A stretch of DNA of 34,618 nucleotides from Hyphomicrobiales bacterium (GCA_900473175.1 UCKM01000007.1:229-34846); one strand, 5' to 3'; counted from the first letter of the stretch, positions 1 to 10,812 are shown. The notes: a model not told the origin generated them from the letters alone. Numbers and translations are program-made.

Positions 1-516
1 GCCTCCATGAATACCCGCGCCCTCTTAAGTGCTGCCCTGGCCGGCCTGATCCGCCCCCAAGTCGCCGATGTCAACATGGTCTCCGCTCCGATCATGGTGA
101 AAGAGCGGGGCATCATCGTTTCGGAGATCCGGCGTGACAAGTCCGGTGTTTTCGACGGCTATATCAAGCTCACGGTCAAATCCGCCTCGCTGACGCGGGC
201 GATCGCCGGGACCTGCTTCTCCGATGGCAAGCCGCGCTTCATCCAGATAAAGGGTATCAATCTTGACGCCGAGGTTGGTCAGCACATGCTGTACACGACC
301 AACAACGACACGCCGGGCATGATCGGCCTGCTGGGGACGATTTGCGGTAACAACAGTGTCAATATCGCGAACTTTGCCCTCGGGCGCGACGCGCCTGGCG
401 GCAACGCGATTGCGATGCTCTATCTCGATGAGCGTATTCCGGACCATGTCCTGAAGGAACTGCGTGACAATAAGGCAATTGTTTCGGCCAAGCCGCTGGA
501 ATTCGATATTGCTTGA
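1..516 (+). CDS. serA: D-3-phosphoglycerate dehydrogenase, C-terminal part (cut by window edge)
   Basis: This is the C-terminal third of SerA, which oxidises 3-phosphoglycerate to 3-phosphohydroxypyruvate, the first step of cytosolic serine synthesis. The frame is open to the window edge, and the ATG at 7 lies inside the family's conserved stretch before the regulatory domains (AEMNTRAL-type), so it is an internal Met and not the start. Visible parts are the substrate-binding regulatory domain (GKPRFIQIKGINLD) and a C-terminal ACT domain (HMLYTTNNDTPGMIGLLGTI, then NIANFALGR), the serine-sensing module of long-form SerA. The NAD-binding and catalytic domains lie outside the window. The next gene begins within about 15 bp, which suggests co-transcription. 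The identity is very secure; only the 5' end is missing. Confidence 0.95.
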   Translation, partial: ASMNTRALLSAALAGLIRPQVADVNMVSAPIMVKERGIIVSEIRRDKSGVFDGYIKLTVKSASLTRAIAGTCFSDGKPRFIQIKGINLDAEVGQHMLYTTNNDTPGMIGLLGTICGNNSVNIANFALGRDAPGGNAIAMLYLDERIPDHVLKELRDNKAIVSAKPLEFDIA

Positions 517-531
517 TTGTACGGATGCCGG

Positions 532-1047
532 ATGACCTCCGATACGGGCACAATGATCTGGCGCAAGATGGAAGCGGGTGACCTCGCTTCCATCAGTTCC
601 ATAGCCGACGCCGTCCATCCGAACTTTCCAGAGGATGACGCCGTTCTGAAGGAGCGCTCCAGTCTCTATGGCGACGGCTGCCTCGTTCTTGAGACCGCAG
701 GCGGCGAACTTAGCGGCTACGCGATCACGCATCCATGGCGGCTCCATACCATACCCACGCTCAATAGCCTGCTCGGGCAGTTGCCGGACAATCCGACAAC
801 TTACTACCTCCATGACATCGCATTGATGCCGCAAGCGCGGGGTAGCGGTGCTGCCACGAAGATCGTCTCCATCCTTGCTGATCTGGCAAGGCGCGAAGGC
901 TTTGCGACCATGTCGCTCGTCTCGGTCAATAATTCCGTTGGCTTCTGGCAACGGCAGGGCTTCGAAATCAGGGACCTGCCGGAGCTTGAAGCGAAATTGA
1001 AGAGTTATTCGGACGATGCCCGGTTTATGGTGCGCGCGCTTCGCTGA
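532..1047 (+). CDS. GNAT family N-acetyltransferase
   Basis: This is a 171-residue single-domain acetyltransferase of the GNAT fold, using acetyl-CoA; the acceptor is unknown. The acetyl-CoA loop is seen as LMPQARGSGAATKIVSIL (R/Q-x-x-G-x-G/A type) in the second half, followed by the typical C-terminal strand-helix NNSVGFWQRQGFE. The ATG at 532 was chosen; an in-frame TTG at 517 directly after the serA stop is a less likely start, and neither has a strong Shine-Dalgarno sequence. The gene follows serA almost without a gap, so it is probably read from the serA promoter. Its 3' end overlaps the convergent transporter gene by 23 bp. The family is secure; substrate and start are not. Confidence 0.85.
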   Translation: MTSDTGTMIWRKMEAGDLASISSIADAVHPNFPEDDAVLKERSSLYGDGCLVLETAGGELSGYAITHPWRLHTIPTLNSLLGQLPDNPTTYYLHDIALMPQARGSGAATKIVSILADLARREGFATMSLVSVNNSVGFWQRQGFEIRDLPELEAKLKSYSDDARFMVRALR

Positions 1048-1936
1048 GCGCGGCGTGCTTGCGCCCGCTCATTTCGGCAATCCAGATACCGCCAAGCACA
1101 AGCACCAGCGCAACGGCGTGGTAGAGGCGGAACTCTTCTCCAAGCAGGGCAACTGCAAGCAGCGTACCGAAGATCGGCACGGCATTGATAAACAGGCCTG
1201 CGCGATTGGCACCGATATATTCGACCCCTTTCATGAACAGAACCTGCGCGGCGAGCGAAGGCAGGATCGCAGTATAGAGTACGACGATCGCTCCTGTCAT
1301 GTCGGGCGGCGTCATGGCCCCGCTATGCCACTCCCAGATGGTGAAGGGGATAGCCGTCACGAAGGCAAAGAAGGTCATCACTGTCATCAGGCTTTGCCAG
1401 TTGATGGCCGGCCGGAAGCGCAATGCAACGGTGTAGCCGCTGTAAAGCAACACGGCGAGGAGCATCAGGCCATCGCCGAAATTAACCTGCAGGCTGGCAA
1501 GCCGCATGAAGCTGCCATGGCCGGCAGTCAGGGCCACGCCGACAAGGGAAAGACCGAAGCCGAATATCTGGCCCGCACGCACGGGCATGCCGAAAAGCAG
1601 GAGATTGGCGACAAAGATGACCATTGGCATGCCTGCCTGCTCAATGGTTACATTGATCGCGGACGTGTAATTGAGAGCACTGTATAGCGCCATATTGAAC
1701 AAAGTGAAGCCGAACGCACCCAGGGCAGCCAGCGGCCAGAGATGCTTGCGTAGTACCTTCCAGTCGCGCCGCACCTGCTTCGTGCTTATCGCTGCGACGA
1801 GCAAGAAAGCAAGCAACCATCGCAGAAGTGTAAGCAGCATCGGCGAGATATGCCCGACCGCGAATTTGCCCGCCACAGCATTGCCGCCCCAAAGGAGCGC
1901 GGTGGTCAGCAGAAAGATATAGGCAGTCCGGCTCAT
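1025..1936 (-). CDS. DMT family transporter (EamA domains)
   Basis: This 303-residue inner-membrane protein belongs to the drug/metabolite transporter superfamily. Two EamA repeats are visible, each with about five hydrophobic segments. The first begins with AYIFLLTTALLWGGNAVAGKFAVG, whose WGGN motif after the first span is typical; the second begins with GDGLMLLAVLLYSGYTVALRF. The ATG at 1936 was preferred over an upstream in-frame start at 2134, because the extra N-terminus is non-hydrophobic and would overlap purA; a GGAAAG sequence lies about 11 bases upstream. It exports or imports a small metabolite that cannot be named from sequence. It is transcribed away from purA and converges on the GNAT gene. 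Confidence 0.9.
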   Translation of the reverse strand: MSRTAYIFLLTTALLWGGNAVAGKFAVGHISPMLLTLLRWLLAFLLVAAISTKQVRRDWKVLRKHLWPLAALGAFGFTLFNMALYSALNYTSAINVTIEQAGMPMVIFVANLLLFGMPVRAGQIFGFGLSLVGVALTAGHGSFMRLASLQVNFGDGLMLLAVLLYSGYTVALRFRPAINWQSLMTVMTFFAFVTAIPFTIWEWHSGAMTPPDMTGAIVVLYTAILPSLAAQVLFMKGVEYIGANRAGLFINAVPIFGTLLAVALLGEEFRLYHAVALVLVLGGIWIAEMSGRKHAALSEARAP

Positions 1937-2127
1937 AAGCTGCAGTCTTTCCAACTGATGCCAAAACAACTTCGGTGATGTGCCGGACAATAGGTTTATT
2001 CGGCAAATAAAGGCAAATTGGTCCCTCAATCGTCGAAAGAATTGTCGCGCTTTTGTGAACCAGCCTGTATAGAAGCACCGCATTTGAGGAAAAATGCGCG
2101 ACGAGGCTAAGACTCCAGGAGTTTTGA

Positions 2128-3420
2128 ATGGCAAATGTTGTTGTGATCGGTTCCCAGTGGGGTGATGAGGGCAAGGGAAAGATTGTCGATTGGCTTTCCG
2201 AACGGGCAGATATCATCGTTCGCTTTCAGGGCGGTCACAATGCAGGCCATACACTCGTCGTCGATGGAGTGACCTACAAGTTGTCGCTGCTGCCATCCGG
2301 CGTGGTGCGTCCAGGCAAGCTCTCCATCATTGGCAACGGCGTCGTATTCGATCCGCATGCGTTCATCGCCGAAAAGAAGAAACTCGAAGCGCAGGGCGTG
2401 GTTATTACCCCGGACACGCTCAAGATTGCCGAAAACACCACGCTTATCCTTTCGATCCATGGCGAACTTGATCGCAATCGCGAAGCCTCCAATTCAGGTA
2501 CAAAGATCGGCACGACCGGCCGCGGCATTGGCCCTGCCTATGAGGATAAGGTCGGCCGCCGCGCCATTCATGTGCTCGACCTTGCCGATCCCGATACGCT
2601 TCCAGCCAAGATCGAGCGGCTGCTCGCACACCACAATCCGCTGCGCCGTGGTCTCGGCATCGACGAAGTGGACGGTGAAAAGCTCCTGGCCGAACTCAAG
2701 GAAGCTGCACCGCACATCCTGCCCTTCATGGACCGCGTCTGGTACGTGCTTGATCAGAAGAAGCGGGCGGGCGAGCGTATACTTTTCGAGGGGGCCCAGG
2801 GCACGCTGCTCGACATCGACCATGGCACCTATCCGTTCGTCACTTCGTCGAACACCGTTGCCGGGCAGGCCTCGGCGGGTTCGGGCATCGGTCCCGGTTC
2901 GCTGCATTATGTGCTCGGCATCACGAAGGCTTATACGACGCGCGTTGGCGAAGGACCTTTCCCGACGGAACAACAGAACGAAGTTGGCCAGTTCCTTGGC
3001 GAACGCGGCCATGAATTCGGCACCGTGACCGGGCGGAAGCGCCGCTGTGGCTGGTTTGATGCGGTTCTTGTGCGTCAGGCCGTCGCCAACAACGGCATCA
3101 GCGGCATAGCGCTGACCAAGCTCGACGTGCTGGATGGTCTTGACGAGATCAAGGTCTGCACCGGATACGAACTCGACGGTGAGGTCATCGACTATCTTCC
3201 TGCCGGCCAGGGGCAGCAGGCGCGCGTCAAACCCGTCTACGAGACCCTCGAAGGCTGGAAGGGCACGACCGCCGGGGCGCGCAGCTGGAGCGAGCTTCCG
3301 GCCCAGGCAATCAAATATGTGCGCTACATTGAAGAACTGATCGGCGCCCCGATCGCATTGCTTTCCACCAGCCCGGAACGTGATGATACGATACTTGTTA
3401 CCGATCCGTTTCATGATTAG
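2128..3420 (+). CDS. purA: Adenylosuccinate synthetase
   Basis: PurA catalyses GTP-dependent condensation of IMP and aspartate to adenylosuccinate, the first committed step to AMP, in the cytosol. At 430 residues it is full length. The N-terminal [18 protein letters not shown] carries the catalytic Asp13, and [10 protein letters not shown] carries His41, both at the same positions as in the E. coli enzyme. [14 protein letters not shown] (about 129-142), the [20 protein letters not shown] loop and the arginine-rich [12 protein letters not shown] substrate loop (about 299-310) are intact. An AGGAG at 2117-2121 sits 6 bases before the ATG. The gene is monocistronic or co-transcribed with the next gene, 54 bp downstream. 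Confidence 0.98.
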   Translation: MANVVVIGSQWGDEGKGKIVDWLSERADIIVRFQGGHNAGHTLVVDGVTYKLSLLPSGVVRPGKLSIIGNGVVFDPHAFIAEKKKLEAQGVVITPDTLKIAENTTLILSIHGELDRNREASNSGTKIGTTGRGIGPAYEDKVGRRAIHVLDLADPDTLPAKIERLLAHHNPLRRGLGIDEVDGEKLLAELKEAAPHILPFMDRVWYVLDQKKRAGERILFEGAQGTLLDIDHGTYPFVTSSNTVAGQASAGSGIGPGSLHYVLGITKAYTTRVGEGPFPTEQQNEVGQFLGERGHEFGTVTGRKRRCGWFDAVLVRQAVANNGISGIALTKLDVLDGLDEIKVCTGYELDGEVIDYLPAGQGQQARVKPVYETLEGWKGTTAGARSWSELPAQAIKYVRYIEELIGAPIALLSTSPERDDTILVTDPFHD

Positions 3421-3474
3421 ACTCGCGAACAGGCGTCGTGGTTAATCTCACAGCAAAACCATAGGTTTGGGTGA

Positions 3475-5088
3475 ATGGCAGATTTCGTTGCAGTATTGAG
3501 GAAGACAATTGACGGGCTCCCGGACCCGACGCCCGAACTTCGTCAACGTGTATATGCAAAAGCTCGCGCAACGATTGAGCAGAAGCTTGCGGCACTGAAT
3601 GCGCCGCAAGCCGCGGCCACGCGTCAGAAACAAGCGTTGGAAGACGCGATAATCGAGGTCGAATCCGAGTTCACTCCGGCTCTTGAGGCTGCTGTTCCAG
3701 TGCCAGTGGCGCCGCCACCGATCGTGAAATCCGCGCCGGCACCGACCCCAACTCCAACTCCGGCATCCCCCGCTCCGGCAGCACCAACGCCGCCCAAGCC
3801 AGCGGCCACTGTTACGCCAACCTTCACCAAGATCGGTTCGCAGCCCGATGCGCTTGAAGATTTTCTGACGAAGCACGGTCCAAGCAGCGAGAAGCAGGCG
3901 GAGCCCGAACAGGACAGTTTTCGAGCCGATTCGCCGACGTCAAAATCGGGTACGGGTTTCTTTCCGGAAACCGACACGGCGGGACGCGGACCTGAAGAAG
4001 AGGATGAGCCCAGCTTTGGAACCGAAGACCGTGAAACAGGGGATTACGGCGTTTATACGCGCGGTCCGCTGAAGCGGCCTGCGCCGAAACGCTCGCTGGT
4101 GCCGCTCGTAGGCATTCTTGCACTGCTTCTTGTCATCGCTGGCGGCGGCTATGCCGGGTGGGTCTACAAGGACAAGATTTCGGCAAAGGCCGCGGCGGCC
4201 AAAACCTGGCTGGCCACTCTGACGACCAAACCGGAGCCGGTTAAGCCGTCTGCAACGGCCACCAACGCCAAGCCGGCCGAATCGACCCAGGCGCCCGCGC
4301 CGACACCCGCGCCAGCGGCGACGCCGGCTCCAGGCGAACCAAAGGCTGAGCCGAAGCTGACGCAACGGCTTATGCCGGATGGTCAGGAGGTCAATCCAGG
4401 ACCGGCCAATGATACGCCAGCTTTGGGCGAGGGGACTTCGGTTGCCGCGTCCACGCCGGATCAGGCGGCAAAGCCGGCTGCGCCGCAGGGCCAGCAGCAG
4501 GCGGCAGGCCAGGCTCAGCAACCGGCCGCATTGCCGATCGGCCAGAAGGCTTTCTTCTACGAGGAGCGTTCCGGTCAGGATGCAGGTACGGCCGATGCGG
4601 GCGGTGTTGTCTGGTCCGTTGTGCAGGAATCCCCTGGCAATGACCTGCCACCGGAGCCTGCGATCAAGGCCGAAGTCACGATCCCAGGACGGGGCATCAA
4701 TCTGCGGATGATCATCCGCCGCAATGGCGACAAGACACTGCCCGCCAGCCATCTGGTCGAAATGATCTTCACTGTTCCAGAAGGGTTCCCCGGCGGTTCG
4801 ATCGACAATGTGTCGCGCATGACCTTCAAAGACACGGAACAGGCACCCGGCAGTCCGCTCGTCGCCATTCCGGCGAAGATAGCCGACAATTTCTTCATCG
4901 TGGCCATGAATGATGCGAAGACGGCCGTCGATACCAACATGTCATTGATGCGCCGTCAGCAATGGATCGACATACCGATTGCTTACAAGACCGGCAGACG
5001 CGCCCTGCTTACGCTTGAAAAGGGCTTGCCGGGCGAGAAGGCATTCGATGAAGTGCTCAAATCCTGGGCCGACAAGGCGGGCGGATAG
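3475..5088 (+). CDS. Conserved hypothetical Pro/Ala-rich single-span membrane protein
   Basis: This 537-residue protein has no function I can name. Layout: a charged N-terminal segment (1-50); a Pro/Ala/Thr low-complexity linker (about 75-120); an acidic stretch (about 125-195); one transmembrane helix at about 208-230 (VGILALLLVIAGGGYAGWVY) preceded by basic residues; a second Pro/Ala/Gln linker (about 250-350); and a folded C-terminal domain (about 355-537) containing AFFYEERSGQDAGTADAGGV and conserved-looking TIPGRGINLRMIIRRNGD. The basic residues before the helix suggest a cytoplasmic N-terminus and a periplasmic C-terminal domain. It lies between purA and rpoH. It is certainly coding, given its length, frame and neighbouring terminator. 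Confidence 0.85.
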   Translation: MADFVAVLRKTIDGLPDPTPELRQRVYAKARATIEQKLAALNAPQAAATRQKQALEDAIIEVESEFTPALEAAVPVPVAPPPIVKSAPAPTPTPTPASPAPAAPTPPKPAATVTPTFTKIGSQPDALEDFLTKHGPSSEKQAEPEQDSFRADSPTSKSGTGFFPETDTAGRGPEEEDEPSFGTEDRETGDYGVYTRGPLKRPAPKRSLVPLVGILALLLVIAGGGYAGWVYKDKISAKAAAAKTWLATLTTKPEPVKPSATATNAKPAESTQAPAPTPAPAATPAPGEPKAEPKLTQRLMPDGQEVNPGPANDTPALGEGTSVAASTPDQAAKPAAPQGQQQAAGQAQQPAALPIGQKAFFYEERSGQDAGTADAGGVVWSVVQESPGNDLPPEPAIKAEVTIPGRGINLRMIIRRNGDKTLPASHLVEMIFTVPEGFPGGSIDNVSRMTFKDTEQAPGSPLVAIPAKIADNFFIVAMNDAKTAVDTNMSLMRRQQWIDIPIAYKTGRRALLTLEKGLPGEKAFDEVLKSWADKAGG

Positions 5089-5106
5089 AGCTCGTAGCGT
5101 ACCCAA

Positions 5107-5134
5107 GAAAAAGGCCGCTCATGCGGCCTTTTTT
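5107..5134. terminator. Bidirectional intrinsic terminator between converging genes
   Basis: A perfect stem pairs AAAAAGGCCGC with GCGGCCTTTTT around a TCAT loop. Because the stem base is A-rich on one side and T-rich on the other, each strand ends in a U tract. It lies 19 bp after the membrane-protein stop and 19 bp after the rpoH stop, so it probably ends both transcripts. Confidence 0.9.
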
Positions 5135-5152
5135 GTGCATTGGTGCGGTTGG

Positions 5153-6064
5153 TCAGCGCGCGTCGGAACCGGTCGAGACAAGCGCCTTTTGCTGCTTGAG
5201 CGCAGCTGCCTTGACAGCGTCTTGCACTTTTTCAAATGCCCGGACTTCGATCTGGCGAACGCGTTCGCGGCTGATGCCGAACTCGACCGAAAGGTCTTCC
5301 AGCGTCACAGGATCGTCGGCAAGGCGGCGCGCTTGGAAAATGCGGCGCTCGCGATCATTCAGCGACGACATGGCACCAGTCAGCATATCCCGGCGATTTT
5401 CCAGTTCGTCCTGCTCGATCAGCATCTGCTCGGCGCTATCGTGGTCATCGACCAGCCAATCCTGCCAGTCGCCGCCGGCTTCGCCGTCAGACGAACGGAT
5501 CGGTGCGTTCAACGACGCATCACCAGAGAGCCGGCGATTCATCGAGATCACTTCGTCTTCAGACACGCTGAGGCGCGTTGCGATTTCCTTCACCTGTTCA
5601 GGGTTGAGATCACCGTCGTCTAGCGCCTGAATCTTGCTCTTCACCTTGCGCAGGTTGAAGAACAAGCGCTTTTGGTTGGCAGTCGTACCCATCTTGACCA
5701 GGCTCCATGAGCGCAGGACATATTCCTGGATCGATGCCTTGATCCACCACATGGCATAAGTAGCGAGGCGGAAGCCGCGTTCCGGCTCAAACCGTTTGAC
5801 GGCCTGCATAAGACCGACATTGCCTTCAGAGATAACTTCGCCAATGGGCAAGCCATAGCCACGATAGCCCATCGCGATCTTGGCCACGAGCCGCAGATGG
5901 CTTGTGACGAGTTTGTGTGCCGCCTTTGGATCTGAATGTTCGAGATACCGTTTGGCGAGCATATACTCTTCTTGCGGCTCGAGCATCGGAAAGCGCCGGA
6001 TTTCTTCGAGATAGCGGGTCAGTCCACCGTCACCGCCGAGAATACTAGGAAGATTTTGGGCCAC
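5153..6064 (-). CDS. rpoH: RNA polymerase heat-shock sigma factor sigma-32
   Basis: RpoH directs RNA polymerase to heat-shock promoters. The 303-residue protein has all expected regions: sigma 1.2/2 with YAMWWIKASIQEYVLRSW (about 103-120), the RpoH-specific box QKRLFFNLRK (131-140, the family diagnostic) and the region 4 helix-turn-helix VEFGISRERVRQIEVRAF (about 264-281). The start is GTG at 6064, preceded by a strong AGGAGGGG 6-8 bases upstream, so the non-ATG start is well supported. Alphaproteobacteria often have two or three RpoH paralogues; this one is of the main RpoH1 type by general likeness. The groESL on the downstream island carries CIRCE, so it may answer to HrcA rather than only to this factor. 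Confidence 0.96.
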   Translation of the reverse strand: MAQNLPSILGGDGGLTRYLEEIRRFPMLEPQEEYMLAKRYLEHSDPKAAHKLVTSHLRLVAKIAMGYRGYGLPIGEVISEGNVGLMQAVKRFEPERGFRLATYAMWWIKASIQEYVLRSWSLVKMGTTANQKRLFFNLRKVKSKIQALDDGDLNPEQVKEIATRLSVSEDEVISMNRRLSGDASLNAPIRSSDGEAGGDWQDWLVDDHDSAEQMLIEQDELENRRDMLTGAMSSLNDRERRIFQARRLADDPVTLEDLSVEFGISRERVRQIEVRAFEKVQDAVKAAALKQQKALVSTGSDAR

Positions 6065-6309
6065 AGAGCACCCCTCCTGATTTGAAATGGACCTCCATTA
6101 TCGGCAGGCCCCGCAATATCCGTCCGCCCAAGAGTTTGGCGCCCACGGATTAGTGCCATCAATATATAGGTACCATTTTGTCAAAAACACGATGTATTAT
6201 GTGTCGAAACATTGTGTCACATAAACGTGAACAATGGAGTCATGATTTACGCTTGGCAATTCATGACCCTTGAATGGTCCAGAGCGGAAATAGTTCCGGT
6301 CGGTGCGGA

Positions 6310-7320
6310 TTATTCCACATATGAAGCGTTGCGGAAAGCGTCGAGCAGCTGCGCCATATCATCGGGCAACGGCGCCTCGAAGCGCAGCACCTCACCGGTC
6401 GAGGGGTGTTCAAAGGTGAGCAGCCTTGCGTGCAGCGCCTGGCGCGCGAATCCCTTGACGATATCCTGGAGCGGTTGCTCCAGCTTGTTGGCCTTGGTTT
6501 TGTAGGCACTGCCATAGTCGAGGTCACCAACCAGCGGATGGCCGATATGGGCCATGTGGACGCGGATCTGATGGGTTCTGCCTGTTTCAAGCTGACATTC
6601 GATCAGTGCGGCAAGTGCGGTCGAATCGTCCCTCGCACCAAATTTTTCCTGTATTTCGAAATGGGTGACGGCGTGACGGGCGTCCTCGCGCGCTTCGTGG
6701 ACCACCGCCTGCTTGGTCCGGTCACGATGCGACCGGCCAAGCGGCGCATCGATCGTTCCGGTCTTGCGGTCGGGTGTCCCCCAGACGATTGCAAGGTAGG
6801 CGCGTTCGAGATCACCCGTGCGACCATGGTCGGCGAACTGCGCGCTCAAATGGCGGTGGGCGAGGTCGTTCTTGGCGACGACGATGACGCCGCTCGTCTC
6901 CTTGTCGAGACGATGCACGATGCCGGGCCGCTTGACCCCGCCTATCCCCGACAATGTATCGCCGCAGTGGTGGATCAGCGCGTTGACCAGCGTGCCGGTC
7001 CAGTTGCCATTGCCCGGATGCACGACAAGGCCGGCGGGCTTGTTGATGACGATGAGATCCGCGTCCTCGTAAAGGATATCGAGTGCGATTACTTCACCTT
7101 TCGGCGTCGCATCCTCGGGTTCGGGGATGGCGATAGTGACGCTCAAGCCCTCGCGCAACTTGTGCTTCGTCTCGCGGACGACCTTGCCATCCACGCTGAC
7201 CTGACCCTCGCCGATCAGCGACTGTATGCGATTGCGTGACAAATCCGGTGCCAATTGCGCTGAAAGCCAGGCGTCGAGCCGCTTGCCCGCAGCTTCGATG
7301 TCGGTAATTAGCTCTTTCAA
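6310..7320 (-). CDS. rluD: Large-subunit rRNA pseudouridine synthase, RluA/RluD family
   Basis: This 336-residue RNA-modifying enzyme has an N-terminal S4 RNA-binding domain (about 12-65, GKRLDAWLSAQLAPDLSRNR) and an RluA-type catalytic domain. The signature HRLDKETSGVIVVAK contains the catalytic Asp139. CQLETGRTHQIRVHMAHIGHPLVGD is the conserved substrate-site block. RluD modifies helix 69 of 23S rRNA; assignment to RluD rather than RluC or another paralogue rests on the S4 domain and genomic position next to rpoH. The start is TTG at 7320 with AAGGGA upstream; no ATG exists close enough to keep the S4 domain whole. It is divergent from the small membrane-protein gene at 7375. Confidence 0.9.
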   Translation of the reverse strand: MKELITDIEAAGKRLDAWLSAQLAPDLSRNRIQSLIGEGQVSVDGKVVRETKHKLREGLSVTIAIPEPEDATPKGEVIALDILYEDADLIVINKPAGLVVHPGNGNWTGTLVNALIHHCGDTLSGIGGVKRPGIVHRLDKETSGVIVVAKNDLAHRHLSAQFADHGRTGDLERAYLAIVWGTPDRKTGTIDAPLGRSHRDRTKQAVVHEAREDARHAVTHFEIQEKFGARDDSTALAALIECQLETGRTHQIRVHMAHIGHPLVGDLDYGSAYKTKANKLEQPLQDIVKGFARQALHARLLTFEHPSTGEVLRFEAPLPDDMAQLLDAFRNASYVE

Positions 7321-7374
7321 AGACCGCGTCCCTTCGTTACAGAGGCTTGGTTTCGAAACCTCGGAGATGCCTTA

Positions 7375-7773
7375 ATGGCCAATATCAACCAGGACGTGGA
7401 TGGGGAAGAACAGCCCCTCGATCCGGCGATGGAGCGGGTTCGCCGCAAAATGATCCGGCTGCTCGCTGTTTCCATCGGCATCATGGTGATTGGTCTTATG
7501 GCGGTGCTTGCGGCCATTGTCTACAAGATTAACCAGCCGGTTCGGGAGACAGCGGCGCCTGTCCGCGCGGAGGCATCGGGTCAGCCGCTTGGCGCGGCGC
7601 TCGAAGGTGAGGCGATCACGCTCGATCCCGGCACACGCATCCTCTCGCACAATCTTGCAGGCAATACGCTCTCGCTCGAAACGAGGCTGGCCAATGGTAC
7701 GCGGCAAATTCTCGTCTACGACGTTGCGATGAAACGGGTGGTGGCTCGCATATCGGAGGCTGCCGGCAATTAG
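7375..7773 (+). CDS. Small single-span membrane protein, unknown function
   Basis: This 132-residue protein has a short acidic N-terminus, a basic segment (RVRRKMIRL) and one transmembrane helix at about 29-51 (LLAVSIGIMVIGLMAVLAAIVY). A periplasmic domain of about 75 residues follows, with GTRILSHNLAGNTLSLETRLANG, which looks like a short beta-rich fold. It resembles the small alphaproteobacterial DUF6476-type proteins in length and layout, but I cannot confirm that. The ATG start agrees with the frame. It is transcribed divergently from the pseudouridine synthase and ends about 90 bp before tRNA-Glu. Confidence 0.75.
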   Translation: MANINQDVDGEEQPLDPAMERVRRKMIRLLAVSIGIMVIGLMAVLAAIVYKINQPVRETAAPVRAEASGQPLGAALEGEAITLDPGTRILSHNLAGNTLSLETRLANGTRQILVYDVAMKRVVARISEAAGN

Positions 7774-7814
7774 CGGATTGCACCCTGCATTTGCAGTGCG
7801 CCAACAAATCACCA

Positions 7815-7842
7815 TTGCACTTTGGCATTTGCTTGATTATAC
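7815..7842 (+). promoter_or_regulatory. Probable sigma-70 promoter of tRNA-Glu
   Basis: TTGCAC at 7815-7820 is followed after about 16 bases by TTATAC (7837-7842), about 23 bases before the tRNA 5' end. Spacing and position suit a stable-RNA promoter. The match is by eye only. Confidence 0.5.
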
Positions 7843-7864
7843 CCGCCTCATTGTCATCTGCGAC

Positions 7865-7939
7865 GCGCCCATCGTCTAGCGGTCAGGACGGCGCCCTCTC
7901 ACGGCGCAAACAGGGGTTCGATTCCCCTTGGGCGTACCA
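7865..7939 (+). tRNA. tRNA-Glu (anticodon CUC)
   Basis: The 75-base cloverleaf is complete. Acceptor stem GCGCCCA pairs with TGGGCGT. The anticodon loop CTCTCAC lies between GCGCC and GGCGC, with anticodon CTC. The T arm AGGGG-TTCGATT-CCCCT is perfect, and CCA is encoded. Its 3' 47 bases belong to the left copy of the 48-bp repeat bounding the island, so integration left the tRNA intact. In the present arrangement this 3' half was probably delivered by the element while the original 3' half was displaced to 28473. Confidence 0.97.
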
Positions 7940-7940
7940 G
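7893..7940 (+). repeat. attL: 48-bp direct repeat inside tRNA-Glu
   Basis: The sequence from the anticodon stem (GCCCTCTCACGGC...) to one base past CCA is identical over 48 bases to 28473-28520; the flanks diverge at once on both sides. The identity segment begins in the anticodon stem, which is the usual crossover region for tRNA-targeting tyrosine integrases. Confidence 0.95.
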
Positions 7941-8247
7941 CAATTTCAAGCACTTATTGCAATTCATCCCAAACTCGTCAAATATTCGTCGAATAACACT
8001 GTTGCGAACGACCGCGAACGAGCACGTTCAAATGGCATAGCAATGAGTTGCCTGCGTAGAAAAAATCTTCTGACCGGAACGCTAAAGCGTTTAAGCGCGA
8101 ACGGATACAAATCCTAGGGCTTCGGGGCGTCCGCTGTTGGCCCAAAGCAGCCACTCCTGTTAGCGCGGTATTACTGGCATATTTTGCCATTGGTTCGTAA
8201 GCGTGTTCCGGGGAATGAATGGTTAAGTCGCGCGCGTTCGCCAACGA
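7941..8247. other. Intergenic stretch after attL
   Basis: No convincing coding sequence is present. It holds the left integrase-arm-like repeat at 7976-7995 and the upstream region of the groESL operon. A short dyad AACGCTAAAGCGTTTAAGCG near 8079-8099 is visible, but its role is unknown. Confidence 0.6.
7976..7995 (+). repeat. Left copy of 20-bp inner repeat, candidate integrase arm site
   Basis: CGTCAAATATTCGTCGAATA matches 28358-28377 at 18 of 20 positions in the same orientation. Each copy is itself a tandem of CGTCAAATA-like 9-mers. It starts 36 bp inside the left 48-bp repeat. Paired repeats just inside both ends of a tRNA-integrated element are the usual place for arm-type binding sites of the integrase. 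Confidence 0.55.
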
Positions 8248-8274
8248 TTGGCACTCCTATCATTCGAGTGCCAA
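8248..8274 (+). promoter_or_regulatory. CIRCE operator (HrcA binding site) of groESL
   Basis: TTGGCACTC, a 9-base spacer and GAGTGCCAA form a perfect inverted repeat that matches the CIRCE consensus TTAGCACTC-N9-GAGTGCTAA with one symmetrical change per arm. It lies 56 bp upstream of groES. It implies repression by HrcA, which is not encoded in the window. Confidence 0.93.
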
Positions 8275-8330
8275 TGAGCGTACAAAGGCTGTGTGGACCA
8301 CATTGTGTTGGCCACAGAAAGAGTTTCCAC

Positions 8331-10318
<1,988 letters not shown>

Positions 10319-10479
10319 AGATACCGTCGCTGTCACGCCGATCATCCTGATTGAAGGTGGTCGTATCGCCCAGCGTCGCAGAGCAAACAAAGTGCAGCGT
10401 GCAGCTCATCAGTATGGCCTGCACGCACTCACTCGGGGAACTTCTCAGCAATTGAGATCAGGCGAAGATCGCGATCCTC

Positions 10480-10498
10480 GGGGCGGTGGAATCGCCCC
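10480..10498 (+). terminator. Possible terminator hairpin after groEL
   Basis: GGGGCG and CGCCCC pair around a 7-base loop, with a short T run (CTGTTTT) some 8 bases later. It is 160 bp past the groEL stop. The stem is only 6 bp, so the call is weak. Confidence 0.35.
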
Positions 10499-10533
10499 CG
10501 GTGGCTGTTTTCGCCCCTAGTCGATATTTGACG

Positions 10534-10812
10534 TCACGCGTTAGCCGGCACCCTAAAACTGTTGCGGTCTCCGCTGCTCCAGATATCGATGGCTTCAAGA
10601 TTATCTTCGGTGGTCATCCGTTCGTGTTTCTCTTCCGCATCGCGGATACGGTACTGGAAGGAGTGGCCCAAGGGTGGAAGGGTTGCTAGAATTTCGAATA
10701 TCGCAGTGGGTTTCATCATCGCACCGCCGCCGCTTCTTAATCTGACCTGTTGACCGATAGCAAAACGATGGAGTGGCGTTTCGCGTACCTCGTATCGCCG
10801 GTAGATTTTCAT
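10534..10812 (-). CDS. Conserved hypothetical rhizobial protein (92 aa)
   Basis: This is a small basic protein whose core reads IGQQVRLRSGG...FEILATLPPLGHSFQYRIRDAEEKHERMTTEDNLE. It looks like one compact beta-rich domain of a type I associate with rhizobial hypothetical proteins containing QYRIR and a following ER-V-EDxLE segment; function unknown. The ATG at 10812 has AGGAGA 7 bases upstream. Its start overlaps the stop of the upstream gene in an ATGA arrangement, so the two are translationally coupled. It runs leftward, opposite to groESL. Coding status is well supported by RBS, coupling and sequence character. Confidence 0.75.
   Translation of the reverse strand: MKIYRRYEVRETPLHRFAIGQQVRLRSGGGAMMKPTAIFEILATLPPLGHSFQYRIRDAEEKHERMTTEDNLEAIDIWSSGDRNSFRVPANA

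Noticed and set aside
25-951. 308-codon minus-strand frame across serA and the GNAT gene
   Set aside because: It is antisense to two genes with recognised domains and has no family features.
6150-6240. TTGACA followed by TATATT as the rpoH promoter on the minus strand
   Set aside because: The spacing between the two hexamers is only about 12 bases, too short for a sigma-70 promoter, so no call was made.
8184-8330. N-terminal extension of groES to 8184
   Set aside because: The extension translates the CIRCE operator and lacks family similarity; the ATG at 8331 matches all GroES N-termini.
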